Below, in pieces: positions 34,189-42,293 of a DNA stretch of 64,000 nt (its first letter is position 1; every line of letters begins with the position of its first letter). This DNA is from an uncultured Bacteroidota bacterium (GTDB lineage Bacteria; Bacteroidota; Bacteroidia; Chitinophagales; Chitinophagaceae), in NCBI GenBank assembly GCA_903887415.1, contig CAISPO010000034.1, forward strand, positions 1 through 64,000. Direction: 5' to 3'. The notes beneath the pieces are model-generated. The model saw only the letters and a program-made list of their open reading frames with translations. It ran no database searches and was not told the DNA's origin. The position numbers and the translations under genes were made by a program.

Positions 34189-34977
34189 ATGCCCCAAACC
34201 CGCATATCCATCATCACCATTTGCTTCAATAACCTTGAAGACCTGGAGGCAACTTGTGCCTCGGTGGATATGCAGTCTATGAAACCGTTTGAGCATGTCA
34301 TTATCGACGGCTCTACCAAACCTGATATAAAAAACTACCTTGAAAATAACCCCCAGCCAGCTTACCGGAAGTGGCTGTGTGAGCGTGATAATGGTATATC
34401 GGATGCGTTCAACAAAGGCGTCCTGAAAGCTACCGGCGACATCACCACGCTGCTTAACTCTGGCGATAAGCTCTATGACGAAACAGTACTGGAAAAAATA
34501 AATTCGGTTTTTGAACAAGACCCATCACTGATGTGGACTCACGGAAAACTGCACCTGTTGCGGGGGGGCATTTGGGTAACGATCGGTAAGCCGTTCGACC
34601 GGTCTAAGCTATACCGTGGCATGAGGGGTACGCTGCACCCTACCATGTACGTACGTAAAGAACTGTATGATAAGCATGGGCTATTCGATACTGCCCTGAA
34701 ACTGGCTATGGATTACGATTTCCTCTGCCGCATTGCTGACGAAAAATTTGCTTTCCTTGACTACCCCCTCGCTACTTTCGACCCCACCGGCGTAAGCTCT
34801 AACCGCTATGTGGATGCTATGAAAGAATCTTATGCCCAATACCGCAAATATTTCGGACCATCTCTTAAACAAACCCTTTGGGGCTGGCGGTTAACTATAT
34901 TGCACAATCTTTTGGAGAGCGGATTTGGAAAGTTTCTTTATCGTGTGAAAGTGAAATTAGGTAAAGAGAACTCATGA
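34189..34977 (+). CDS. Glycosyltransferase family 2
   Basis: A 262-residue GT-A fold enzyme close to the WcaE-like group. ISIITICFNNLEDLEATCASV is the nucleotide-binding start, and DGSTKPDIKNYL, SERD-like CERDNGISDAFNKGVLKATGD and LNSGDKLYDETV are the family blocks. There are no membrane helices, so it acts at the cytoplasmic face of the membrane on a lipid-linked glycan. Its GC content returns to the genome average, unlike the two genes before it, though it is only 3 bases downstream. The trio may therefore be a composite. Confidence 0.9.
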   Translation: MPQTRISIITICFNNLEDLEATCASVDMQSMKPFEHVIIDGSTKPDIKNYLENNPQPAYRKWLCERDNGISDAFNKGVLKATGDITTLLNSGDKLYDETVLEKINSVFEQDPSLMWTHGKLHLLRGGIWVTIGKPFDRSKLYRGMRGTLHPTMYVRKELYDKHGLFDTALKLAMDYDFLCRIADEKFAFLDYPLATFDPTGVSSNRYVDAMKESYAQYRKYFGPSLKQTLWGWRLTILHNLLESGFGKFLYRVKVKLGKENS

Positions 34978-34989
34978 TCTCTCTATAGA

Positions 34990-35349
34990 TCACCCATGAT
35001 AAACCCTCGATGCCATAATCAACCCATCTTTTATTTCCAGCGCCTCCGCTACCAGCATATCAGGCTCACCAGCCACTTTGCGGGTGTATTCCATAAATAC
35101 ACGGTCGTTATTCGCAGTAAGTGATGCAGGGATGTAATTAAGCGTAGGCAACCGGTCAAAAGCATCCTGCCACCATGCTCTAAGCGCCGGTTTACCGCTT
35201 ACCATACCGTTTGTTTCCGGCTGTCGTATTTTTAGTTTGGGGCTGTAGTGCTGCGCCTCATCGTGGTATAGAGACAGCAGTTTTTCCAGGTCGTGCTCAT
35301 TAAAGGCTTCAAACCATTTTGTGGCAATGGCGGTATTGGGATGTTGCAT
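34990..35349 (-). CDS. SnoaL/NTF2-like protein
   Basis: A 119-residue cone-fold protein: NTAIATKWFEAFNEHDLEKLLSLYHDEAQHYSP at the start, KPALRAWWQDAFDRLPTLNY in the middle and a VFMEYTRKVAG strand. SnoaL-like proteins are small isomerase-like or ligand-binding modules, and the function is not predictable here. It is convergent with the GT2 gene (12-base gap) and lies after apaG on the same strand. Confidence 0.8.
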   Translation of the reverse strand: MQHPNTAIATKWFEAFNEHDLEKLLSLYHDEAQHYSPKLKIRQPETNGMVSGKPALRAWWQDAFDRLPTLNYIPASLTANNDRVFMEYTRKVAGEPDMLVAEALEIKDGLIMASRVYHG

Positions 35350-35383
35350 ATACTGGAAGGGCTTTGCGCGAAATGAAAATAAT

Positions 35384-35770
35384 CTAATTCATCTTGGCAG
35401 GCACCATTAAATGAAACTGCGGGATACCTACGGTAAGTTTCTTTTTGTTGAAAAGATTTTCCATGAGGTAGGTGCCGTACATTTTGCCTATTTCGCTATG
35501 AAGGTTCACGCCAGATGTGTATTGGTAATGTTCACCGGGCCCTATTACAGGCTGCTCACCTTCTACGCCATCTCCTTCCACTTCGCGGTGCGTTCCGTTA
35601 CTGTCCAGTATGTGCCAGTGGCGGCTGATGAGCCTTACAGGATACACTGTAAGATTTGCGATGGTGATGCGGTAAGCGAATAAGTACTCTGAGCTTAAAG
35701 GATTCGATTGTGCGGGCTGGTAAGATGTTTCCACCATTATGCTTACGCCCTCTGTCACCTGTTGCACCAT
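35384..35770 (-). CDS. apaG: ApaG protein
   Basis: 128 residues, the normal ApaG length, forming an Ig-like (fibronectin III-like) beta-sandwich. Family marks are YQPAQSNPLSSEYLFAYRITIANL, VRLISRHWHILDSNG, EVEGDGVEGEQPVIGPGEHYQYTSG and GTYLMEN. ApaG is linked to metal and dinucleotide polyphosphate homeostasis in Gammaproteobacteria, but the biochemical role is unsettled. A palindrome lies directly upstream. Confidence 0.92.
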   Translation of the reverse strand: MVQQVTEGVSIMVETSYQPAQSNPLSSEYLFAYRITIANLTVYPVRLISRHWHILDSNGTHREVEGDGVEGEQPVIGPGEHYQYTSGVNLHSEIGKMYGTYLMENLFNKKKLTVGIPQFHLMVPAKMN

Positions 35771-35784
35771 AGTTACTAACGGTT

Positions 35785-35802
35785 AGTTAACCAAAGTTAA
35801 CT
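35785..35802. promoter_or_regulatory. AGTTAAC palindrome upstream of apaG
   Basis: AGTTAAC-CAAA-GTTAACT is a perfect 7-bp inverted repeat 15 bases before the apaG ATG. The bases between it and the gene read CCGTTAGTAACT on the minus strand, and CCGTTAGTAAT also precedes recX. Confidence 0.45.
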
Positions 35803-35816
35803 ATAAAAATTATTAC

Positions 35817-36275
35817 TTAATCTGTTTCTAAACAATTTTTTATTACATCCATCACCATATCACGTTCATATCCTTTCTGTACCAGGTACCTGTATAGTTT
35901 AGATTTTTTTGATAAAAGGCTTCTGTCCTTTTTTATTTCCTCTGTCTTTTTAAATGCCAACTTATTTAACGCTTTTTCGTAGTCTTCCGGCGGTATCTCC
36001 GCCATTGCCTTCCTGATACAATAATCTGATATTTTGCGCAGCTTCAGTTGCTGCTTTATCTTTTCCCGCCCCCACTGCTTCATCCGGAACTTGCCGCCTG
36101 CAAACGCCCGCGCAAAGCGCTCCTCGTTCAAAACACCGGTTTCTATGAGATTGGTCAGTTGCTGCTCCACTTCCGGGGTTGTAAAGCCAAGTTCATACAG
36201 CTTGTTCCGCACCTCTGAATGGCACCGTTCCTGGTATTTGCAGTAATGAAGTATCTCGGCTCCTGGATTATTCAT
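35817..36275 (-). CDS. recX: Regulatory protein RecX
   Basis: 152 residues from the ATG at 36275 (MNNPGAEILHYCKYQ); an upstream TTG at 36296 is less likely. RecX is a three-repeat helical protein that caps RecA filaments. Typical features are CKYQERCHSEVRNKLYELGF, VLNEERFARAFAGGKFRMKQWGREKIKQQL (the F-A-x-x-x-x-x-k-x-x-G-x-x-k-I-x-x-x-L core) and YRYLVQKGYERDMV. recA is not in the window. Confidence 0.92.
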   Translation of the reverse strand: MNNPGAEILHYCKYQERCHSEVRNKLYELGFTTPEVEQQLTNLIETGVLNEERFARAFAGGKFRMKQWGREKIKQQLKLRKISDYCIRKAMAEIPPEDYEKALNKLAFKKTEEIKKDRSLLSKKSKLYRYLVQKGYERDMVMDVIKNCLETD

Positions 36276-36311
36276 ATTACTAACGGGTTGCTGCAATAGA
36301 TAATTGTTTTT

Positions 36312-37028
36312 TTACCCGTATATTTCTACATGCACATCCTTTTTGTCGTATCCCAATGTTACGATTCTTTCTTTTGCCTCATCGATCATGGCCCGCCAGC
36401 CGCACAGCATGAACATAGCAGGTTTTTTATCAACAGCGAGTTTTTCATAGATGGCATGAACATAACCCGTATTCCCATCCCAATCCTCGCGGGAGAGTGT
36501 GGGATGATAGGTGAAATCAGGCATCATACGCTCCAGTTCCTTCATCTCATCGTGATATAAAAGGTCTTCGCGGGTGCGGGTGCCGAAGAGCAGGTGTAGT
36601 TGCCTGTGTGGAATCTGGTGATAATTGATATAGCGCAGCATGCTGCGGAATGGCGCAATCCCGGTGCCGGTGCATATCATATAAATGTCCTTCTCAATTC
36701 GCTCGGGAAGTACAAAAATGCCCTGTGGGCCGCGCAATGTAAAAGTGCTGCCAACTTTTATCTCATCGAAAATATACTTAGATGCAAGGCCACCTTCCAC
36801 ATATACGATCAGTAATTCTATCACATTGCTGCCATCGGGCATGGAAGCTATACTATAGCTGCGCCAGCGCTTATTACGTTGCTCATGTATGGGCAAGTCC
36901 AGTGTTACAAACTGGCCGGCTCTAAATGGAAATGATTCTGCTTCCGGTAGCTCTACCCAGTACCGGCGCGTATTGGGCGTAGCCTGCTCCATTTGTTTTA
37001 CGATGCCTGTCTGCCACTGTGGTACCAT
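36312..37028 (-). CDS. Ferredoxin-NADP reductase-like flavoprotein
   Basis: A 238-residue two-domain FNR: an FAD domain (FPFRAGQFVTLDLP, then RWRSYSIAS, the R-x-Y-S flavin motif) and an NAD(P)H domain (MICTGTGIAPFRSMLRYI, HLLFGTRTREDLLYHDEM, MLCGWRAMIDEAKERI). It lacks the ferredoxin domain present in the protein at 15908. It probably reduces a ferredoxin or flavodoxin, or a downstream oxygenase. It has no close partner gene; recX starts 36 bases further on. Confidence 0.88.
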   Translation of the reverse strand: MVPQWQTGIVKQMEQATPNTRRYWVELPEAESFPFRAGQFVTLDLPIHEQRNKRWRSYSIASMPDGSNVIELLIVYVEGGLASKYIFDEIKVGSTFTLRGPQGIFVLPERIEKDIYMICTGTGIAPFRSMLRYINYHQIPHRQLHLLFGTRTREDLLYHDEMKELERMMPDFTYHPTLSREDWDGNTGYVHAIYEKLAVDKKPAMFMLCGWRAMIDEAKERIVTLGYDKKDVHVEIYG

Positions 37029-37077
37029 GCTGTATTTTTATTAAAGATAGGGCATTTTACATACGAATAACCGGGTG

Positions 37078-37980
37078 TCATATCTCGTAAGATGTTCCCT
37101 CTATGCTCACAAATACATTGGGGAAAATGGCGCTTGCCTCATCAAAGAAGGGTTCCAGCTCTTTATACTTCGATGAAAAGTGGCCAAGGATCAGTTGTTT
37201 GGCATTTGCAAGTTTGGCTATTTGTGCCGCCTGGGCCGCGGTGCTATGATGGCGGGCCAGTGCCTTGGCTGCGTCCTTCTCCAGGTAAGTGCATTCATGA
37301 TATATCGTGTCCGCACCCTGTATCACCGTGAGGAAGCTATCGGTAAACAAAGTGTCTGCACAGTAAGCATATCTCTTTGCGGAAGGCCCGTCTTCTGTTA
37401 CCCATTCATTCTTTACGAGGAACCCGTCTTTGCGTTCGTAATCCTGCCCTTTTTTTAAATATTCATAATAGGCAGCGGGTATGCCGTATTCATTGCATTT
37501 TTCCGGAAGCAGTTTTCTGCCTCTTGTTTTCCGCTCTACCAAAAAACCATGGCATTGTATCCGGTGCTCTACCGGGAAACAGGTAACGCTGAATGAAGGA
37601 TCATCTGCTAACAATGCTACCCCGTCAGGGAGCGCATGAAAATAAAGTGGGTATGATAAAACAGTATCCGCAACAAGAAGTATAGAATCAAGGATTGGTT
37701 TTAAGTCAGCCGGAGCATAGAGGTGCAGCGGTGCGGTGCGGCCCAGAAGGCTCATACTGTTGAGCAGGCCGGGCAGCCCAAAATAATGATCACCGTGAAG
37801 ATGACTGATAAAAATATGGTGCATGCTGCGCCACCGGAGGCCATAGCGCTGCATCTGTATTTGTGTGCCCTCTCCGCAGTCTATCAGCAAAAGTTCTCCA
37901 TACACAGATACGGCCTGTGCGCTGGGGTGCCTGCCGAATGCAGGTAGTGCTGAATTGTTGCCAAGTATAGTTACGCGCAT
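37078..37980 (-). CDS. rnz: Ribonuclease Z
   Basis: A 300-residue metallo-beta-lactamase-fold endonuclease that trims the 3' ends of tRNA precursors. The zinc motif ISHLHGDHYFGLPG (His60, His62, Asp64, His65), an exosite-type insertion (about 150-200), YHECTYLEKDAAKA and ILGHFSSKY match the family. The start codon overlaps the stop of the STAS gene by one base (TAATG), so its translation is probably coupled to that gene. Confidence 0.95.
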   Translation of the reverse strand: MRVTILGNNSALPAFGRHPSAQAVSVYGELLLIDCGEGTQIQMQRYGLRWRSMHHIFISHLHGDHYFGLPGLLNSMSLLGRTAPLHLYAPADLKPILDSILLVADTVLSYPLYFHALPDGVALLADDPSFSVTCFPVEHRIQCHGFLVERKTRGRKLLPEKCNEYGIPAAYYEYLKKGQDYERKDGFLVKNEWVTEDGPSAKRYAYCADTLFTDSFLTVIQGADTIYHECTYLEKDAAKALARHHSTAAQAAQIAKLANAKQLILGHFSSKYKELEPFFDEASAIFPNVFVSIEGTSYEI

Positions 37981-38354
37981 TACTCCTCCTTAAATAAATC
38001 CCGCTCCAAAATCTCCATGCTTATTATATCAATTGCCTCCTCCATGCGCGGTGCGATATTGATGAGCAAATCAGTCTCATCTTCTTTCAAGGCCGCCATC
38101 ACTTTTTCATTGATTTGTGTAAAAACCAGCGACTCTTCCTGGCTATAACTTTCCTCATGTAGTCTCACTAATTCGGCAATCACGCTATTATCTATCTCTT
38201 TACAATGCTGCAAGTCCACAATAATGTTTTTACTGCCGCTTTGCCGCATTTGGGCACACTTTGCCCCAATAGCATCTGCCAAATTAGCATCTATTTTCTG
38301 CAAAATGGGTGTTATGACGCTAAAAGTGTCTTTGGTATCAATTTTGAATTCCAT
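37980..38354 (-). CDS. STAS-domain protein (anti-sigma-antagonist-like)
   Basis: A 124-residue single STAS domain: VITPILQKIDANLADAIGAKCAQMRQSGSKNIIVDLQHCKEIDNSVIAELVRLHEESY. The usual phospho-acceptor Ser region (D-S/T-S-G) is here DNSVIAEL, so a phosphorylatable Ser is still possible. A C-terminal acidic tail (EAIDIISMEILERDLFKEE) follows. It is the first gene of a two-gene overlapping unit with rnz, a pairing I recall in other Bacteroidota. The functional link is unknown. Confidence 0.8.
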   Translation of the reverse strand: MEFKIDTKDTFSVITPILQKIDANLADAIGAKCAQMRQSGSKNIIVDLQHCKEIDNSVIAELVRLHEESYSQEESLVFTQINEKVMAALKEDETDLLINIAPRMEEAIDIISMEILERDLFKEE

Positions 38355-38565
38355 TAGCCAATAGTATTTAATATCTGCAGGGAAAATTGTGAATTAGTAT
38401 AAAAATAGGACTTCTGAACAACACTTTCCTTCGTATATTACACAGACGAAGCCGGAAAATATGCCAGCGAAGCCCTCGGGCTAAAAATAGCAATACTTCC
38501 ATAATTAATGCCGATACTGGAAATACTTTTGAAATCGTTAACTTTATCTTTAAAACAGGTGCTAC

Positions 38566-41109
38566 ATGGATTCTAATTTCTCGCCAAAAGTAAAAGAGAT
38601 CATTTCTTACAGCCGGGAAGAAGCCTTAAGGCTGGGCAATGACTTTATCGGCACAGAGCATTTATTATTGGGCCTCATCCGCGAAGGCGATGGAATGGCG
38701 CTCAAAGTATTACAAACTATGCAGGTGGACCTGTTCGAACTCCGTAAGGAGCTGGAACTGGCTATCAAAGACAAAAACAATAAGCCGCTGGCCAATATCA
38801 ACAGCCTGCCACTCACAAAGCAAGCGGAAAAAGTGATCCGCATCACGGTGCTGGAAGCCAAGTCGCTCAAAAGCACAACGGTGGAAACAGAGCACCTGAT
38901 GCTTTCGATCCTCAAGAACAAAGAAAACGTTGCTACCCAGATACTCAACCATTACGAAATTGATTATGAGCGTTTTAAGGGCGAGCTGAGCATACTGCAG
39001 GGTGGCAGCCCTACCAGCGACTATAACGATCCCGGGTCGGAAGAGTTTGAAGAAGATGATGAGCGCAGGCAATTTCAGCAACAGCGGAAACCGGCCAGTG
39101 GCAACACCAAATCAAAGACACCGGTATTGGATAACTTTGGCCGCGACATCACTAAGTTCGCCGAACTTGGAAACCTGGATCCTATCGTGGGCCGGGAAGA
39201 AGAAATAGAGCGTGTATCCCAGATACTATCCCGCCGTAAAAAGAACAACCCCATACTTATTGGTGAACCAGGTGTGGGTAAAACCGCTATCGTAGAGGGC
39301 CTGGCACTGCGCATTGTGCAGCGCAAGGTATCACGCGTCCTGTTTGATAAGCGTGTTATCAGCCTGGACCTTGCGGCGCTTGTAGCGGGAACGAAATACC
39401 GCGGCCAGTTTGAAGAGCGCATGAAGGCGATCATGAACGAGCTTGAAAAGAACCGCGATGTGATTCTGTTCATTGATGAGATACATACTATCGTAGGCGC
39501 AGGCGGTGCATCTGGCTCGCTCGATGCTTCCAATATATTTAAACCAGCTCTAGCACGCGGCGATCTGCAATGCATAGGCGCATCTACACTGGATGAATAC
39601 CGTATGTACATTGAAAAGGACGGCGCTCTTGACCGCCGCTTCCAGAAGGTACTGGTAGAACCACCAAGTGTCGATGAAACGATCACCATACTCAACAACA
39701 TTAAGTCTAAGTACGAAGACTTCCACAATGTATTGTATGACGCAGAAGCGATCGAAGCCTGTGTGAAGCTCAGCGACCGGTATATGACCGACCGCCTGCT
39801 GCCCGATAAGGCGATAGACGTGATGGACGAAGCAGGCGCACGTGTGCACCTGAAGAACATAAACGTGCCGGAGAACATCCTGGAACTGGAGAAGAAAATA
39901 GAAGACATAAAGCAAGAGAAAAATAAGGTAGTTAAGAGCCAGCGTTTTGAAGAAGCCGCTGCTCTGCGCGACCGTGAAAAAAGGCTGGGTGAAGAACTGG
40001 ACCGTGCAAAAGCTGAGTGGGAAGAAGAAGCTAAGCACAAACGCTACCCGATAAACGAGGAATCAATAGCTGAAGTAATCAGCATGATGACGGGCATACC
40101 GGTAATGCGGATGGTAGAAGCCGAAAGCGCCAAGCTGCGCCGCATGGATGAGGACCTGAAAGCTAATGTGGTAGGTCAGGATGAGGCAATAATAAAAATA
40201 GTAAAGGCTATACAGCGTAACCGCGTGGGGCTTAAAGACCCCCGCAAGCCGATTGGCTCGTTCATATTCCTTGGCCCTACCGGCGTAGGTAAGACAGAGC
40301 TTGCCCGTGCGCTTGCCCGCTACATGTTCGACAGTGATGATGCGCTGATAAGGGTGGACATGAGTGAATACATGGAAAAATTCTCACTGAGCCGCCTGAT
40401 AGGTGCGCCTCCCGGATATGTGGGCTATGAAGAAGGCGGGCAGCTTACTGAAAAAGTACGCCGGAAGCCATACTCTGTAGTATTGCTTGACGAAATAGAA
40501 AAGGCACACCCGGACATCTTCAATATACTGCTGCAGGTGCTGGACGATGGCCAGCTTACCGATGGGCTGGGACGTAAGGTGGACTTTAAGAATACACTTA
40601 TCATTATGACGTCCAACATTGGCGCACGCCAGTTGAAAGATTTCGGTGCGGGTGTGGGCTTCACAACCGCGACCAAGGCGGTGAACCAGGAAGAGAACAA
40701 CCGCGGCGTAATAGAAAAGGCGCTGAAACGCACCTTCTCTCCGGAGTTCCTGAACCGCATTGACGATGTAATTATCTTCAATACACTGGAAGAAAGCCAC
40801 ATTGCCATGATCATTGACATCATTATGAAGGATGTAATGAAGCGTCTGAATACACTTGGTTTTAATCTCATCCTTACGGCTGAAGCCAAAAAATTCATTG
40901 CCGAGAAAGGGTACGACCAGCAATTTGGCGCCCGACCGCTGCACCGGGCTATCCAGAAATACCTGGAAGACCCGCTGGCAGAAGAGATACTGAACCACCG
41001 TATTAAAGCAGGTGATGAAGTAACGGCGGATTACAATGAAACAGATGCCAAGATCGTATTCAAGATGGATCAGTCCCCGGCGAAAAAAGAAGAAGAAGCA
41101 GCGAAGTAA
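38566..41109 (+). CDS. clpC: ClpC-type AAA+ unfoldase (ATP-binding subunit of Clp protease)
   Basis: An 847-residue class I Hsp100 protein. The order is two Clp_N repeats (about 1-145), an acidic/Gln linker, AAA-1 (Walker A GEPGVGKT at 233-240, Walker B LFIDEIHT from 301), a UVR-containing middle domain (about 440-475; [18 protein letters not shown]), AAA-2 (Walker [10 protein letters not shown] near 569) and the C-terminal D2-small domain. It ends in a charged tail (KKEEEAAK). The UVR motif separates ClpC from ClpA/ClpB. It unfolds proteins for ClpP and usually needs an adaptor. It is monocistronic, with its own terminator. Confidence 0.96.
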   Translation: MDSNFSPKVKEIISYSREEALRLGNDFIGTEHLLLGLIREGDGMALKVLQTMQVDLFELRKELELAIKDKNNKPLANINSLPLTKQAEKVIRITVLEAKSLKSTTVETEHLMLSILKNKENVATQILNHYEIDYERFKGELSILQGGSPTSDYNDPGSEEFEEDDERRQFQQQRKPASGNTKSKTPVLDNFGRDITKFAELGNLDPIVGREEEIERVSQILSRRKKNNPILIGEPGVGKTAIVEGLALRIVQRKVSRVLFDKRVISLDLAALVAGTKYRGQFEERMKAIMNELEKNRDVILFIDEIHTIVGAGGASGSLDASNIFKPALARGDLQCIGASTLDEYRMYIEKDGALDRRFQKVLVEPPSVDETITILNNIKSKYEDFHNVLYDAEAIEACVKLSDRYMTDRLLPDKAIDVMDEAGARVHLKNINVPENILELEKKIEDIKQEKNKVVKSQRFEEAAALRDREKRLGEELDRAKAEWEEEAKHKRYPINEESIAEVISMMTGIPVMRMVEAESAKLRRMDEDLKANVVGQDEAIIKIVKAIQRNRVGLKDPRKPIGSFIFLGPTGVGKTELARALARYMFDSDDALIRVDMSEYMEKFSLSRLIGAPPGYVGYEEGGQLTEKVRRKPYSVVLLDEIEKAHPDIFNILLQVLDDGQLTDGLGRKVDFKNTLIIMTSNIGARQLKDFGAGVGFTTATKAVNQEENNRGVIEKALKRTFSPEFLNRIDDVIIFNTLEESHIAMIIDIIMKDVMKRLNTLGFNLILTAEAKKFIAEKGYDQQFGARPLHRAIQKYLEDPLAEEILNHRIKAGDEVTADYNETDAKIVFKMDQSPAKKEEEAAK

Positions 41110-41137
41110 GACAATTGGTAAATAAGTTAAAAGGTTA

Positions 41138-41170
41138 AAGCGGTCTCCTGGTGAGGCCGCTTCTTTTTTT
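41138..41170 (+). terminator. Intrinsic terminator of clpC
   Basis: AAGCGGTCTC-CTGGT-GAGGCCGCTT (10-bp stem with one G-T pair, 5-base loop) is followed by CTTTTTTT. It lies 28 bases after the stop codon. Confidence 0.85.
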
Positions 41171-41199
41171 GGCTTACCTTAGCAGTTCAAATTTCTGCA

Positions 41200-41856
41200 A
41201 TGAGAATTCACCGCGAAGGGTATAAGTATATCATTATAGCTACTATACTGTGGCTTGTATTGGGCTGGACTGCCAGCCATTTTATTCCCCAATCATTATT
41301 CTGGTTAACAGCGCTTATCACTTTCCTGCTTTTTCTGGTGTGGTTTTGGGTAGTGGCATTTTTCCGCCTGCCCACAAGGAATATGGTGCATGGCGAGGAC
41401 AAGGTGATCTGCCCTGCCGATGGCAAGGTAGTAGTGATAGAAGAAACCTACGAACCTGAATATTTTAAAGACAAACGCCTGCAGGTGTCCATATTTATGT
41501 CGCCTGTGAATGTGCATGTGAACCGCAACCCGGTAAGCGGCGAGATAAAGTATATGAAATACCATCCCGGTAAATACCTCGTGGCCTGGCATCCTAAATC
41601 ATCCACAGAAAATGAGCGTACCACCATAGTTATCGGCAATGATAACGGTGACATCCTGATGCGCCAGATAGCAGGTGCCCTCGCCCGCCGCATCTGCTTT
41701 TATGTAAAAGAGGGAGATGTGGTAAAACAGAACGAAGAGTTTGGCTTCATCCGCTTCGGATCCAGGGTAGATGTTTATTTCCCGTTGGGAACTAAGATAG
41801 ATGTGAAGATAGGCGATGTGGTGAAGGGAGGAGTGACGCTATTGGCGCATTATTAG
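41200..41856 (+). CDS. psd: Phosphatidylserine decarboxylase family protein
   Basis: 218 residues, the short PSD form. Two N-terminal membrane helices (about 10-27 and 30-50) anchor it. The catalytic body has CPADGKVVVIEE, SIFMSPVNVHVNRNP (active His) and the self-cleavage site FGSR, where Ser188 becomes the pyruvoyl group. It turns phosphatidylserine into phosphatidylethanolamine, the main Bacteroidota phospholipid. No pssA is next to it. Confidence 0.93.
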   Translation: MRIHREGYKYIIIATILWLVLGWTASHFIPQSLFWLTALITFLLFLVWFWVVAFFRLPTRNMVHGEDKVICPADGKVVVIEETYEPEYFKDKRLQVSIFMSPVNVHVNRNPVSGEIKYMKYHPGKYLVAWHPKSSTENERTTIVIGNDNGDILMRQIAGALARRICFYVKEGDVVKQNEEFGFIRFGSRVDVYFPLGTKIDVKIGDVVKGGVTLLAHY

Positions 41857-41894
41857 TGGGAGATACATAATGTTAAATAAGATTTAGTAAAGGC

Positions 41895-41922
41895 TTGTTC
41901 ATAAAAATATTCTTTATCTTTG
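41895..41922 (+). promoter_or_regulatory. Promoter of the Cys/Lys-rich peptide gene
   Basis: TTG (41895-41897) and TATCTTTG (41915-41922, exact TAnnTTTG) are 17 bases apart. The ATG follows 20 bases after the -7 box. Confidence 0.65.
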
Positions 41923-41942
41923 CTGCCTAAAATCGCAAAACA

Positions 41943-42146
41943 ATGAAAAAACTCACTTTATTATTAGCTGCCGCGTTGATGATCACCGGCGGTGCATTTG
42001 CCCAGGACAAAGCATGTTGCAAAAAAGGCGCGAAATGCACTAAATCGTGCTGCAAGAAAGATGCTTCGAAAGAAGGTACTTCTAAGGATACTAAAACAGC
42101 AACTTCAGGCCAAACTAAGGCACAGCAGAACAAACCAAAAGCATAA
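41943..42146 (+). CDS. Small secreted Cys/Lys-rich protein
   Basis: 67 residues: a signal peptide (MKKLTLLLAAALMI, cleavage after AFAQ) and a mature peptide of about 46 residues that begins DKACCKKGAKCTKSCCKKD and ends in a Lys/Thr/Gln-rich disordered tail. The two CC pairs and single Cys could bind metal or form disulfides. No enzyme or toxin family is recognised; similar short peptides are common in Bacteroidota annotations without a name. It has its own strong promoter and a strong terminator, so it is probably well expressed. Confidence 0.75.
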   Translation: MKKLTLLLAAALMITGGAFAQDKACCKKGAKCTKSCCKKDASKEGTSKDTKTATSGQTKAQQNKPKA

Positions 42147-42163
42147 GCTAAATTTATTCCTTG

Positions 42164-42192
42164 AAAAATGTCCCGAAATCCGGGACATTTTT
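42164..42192. terminator. Strong bidirectional terminator
   Basis: AAAAATGTCCCG-AAATC-CGGGACATTTTT is a perfect 12-bp stem with A-run and T-run on opposite sides, so it can stop transcription both ways. It ends the Cys/Lys-rich peptide gene and faces the receptor-like gene at 42294. Confidence 0.9.
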
Positions 42193-42293
42193 ATTTATAA
42201 AAATACCCCCGGAACTGATCACACAAAATTTGTCCGGGGGGCTGCTGCAACAGATGCAGCTCATTTACTAATATACAGGCGGGAATCTCTTTT

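Noticed and set aside
39075-40040. 321-codon minus-strand frame, very Ser/Arg-rich
   Set aside because: It lies wholly antisense to clpC and has the Ser/Arg bias of a shadow frame.
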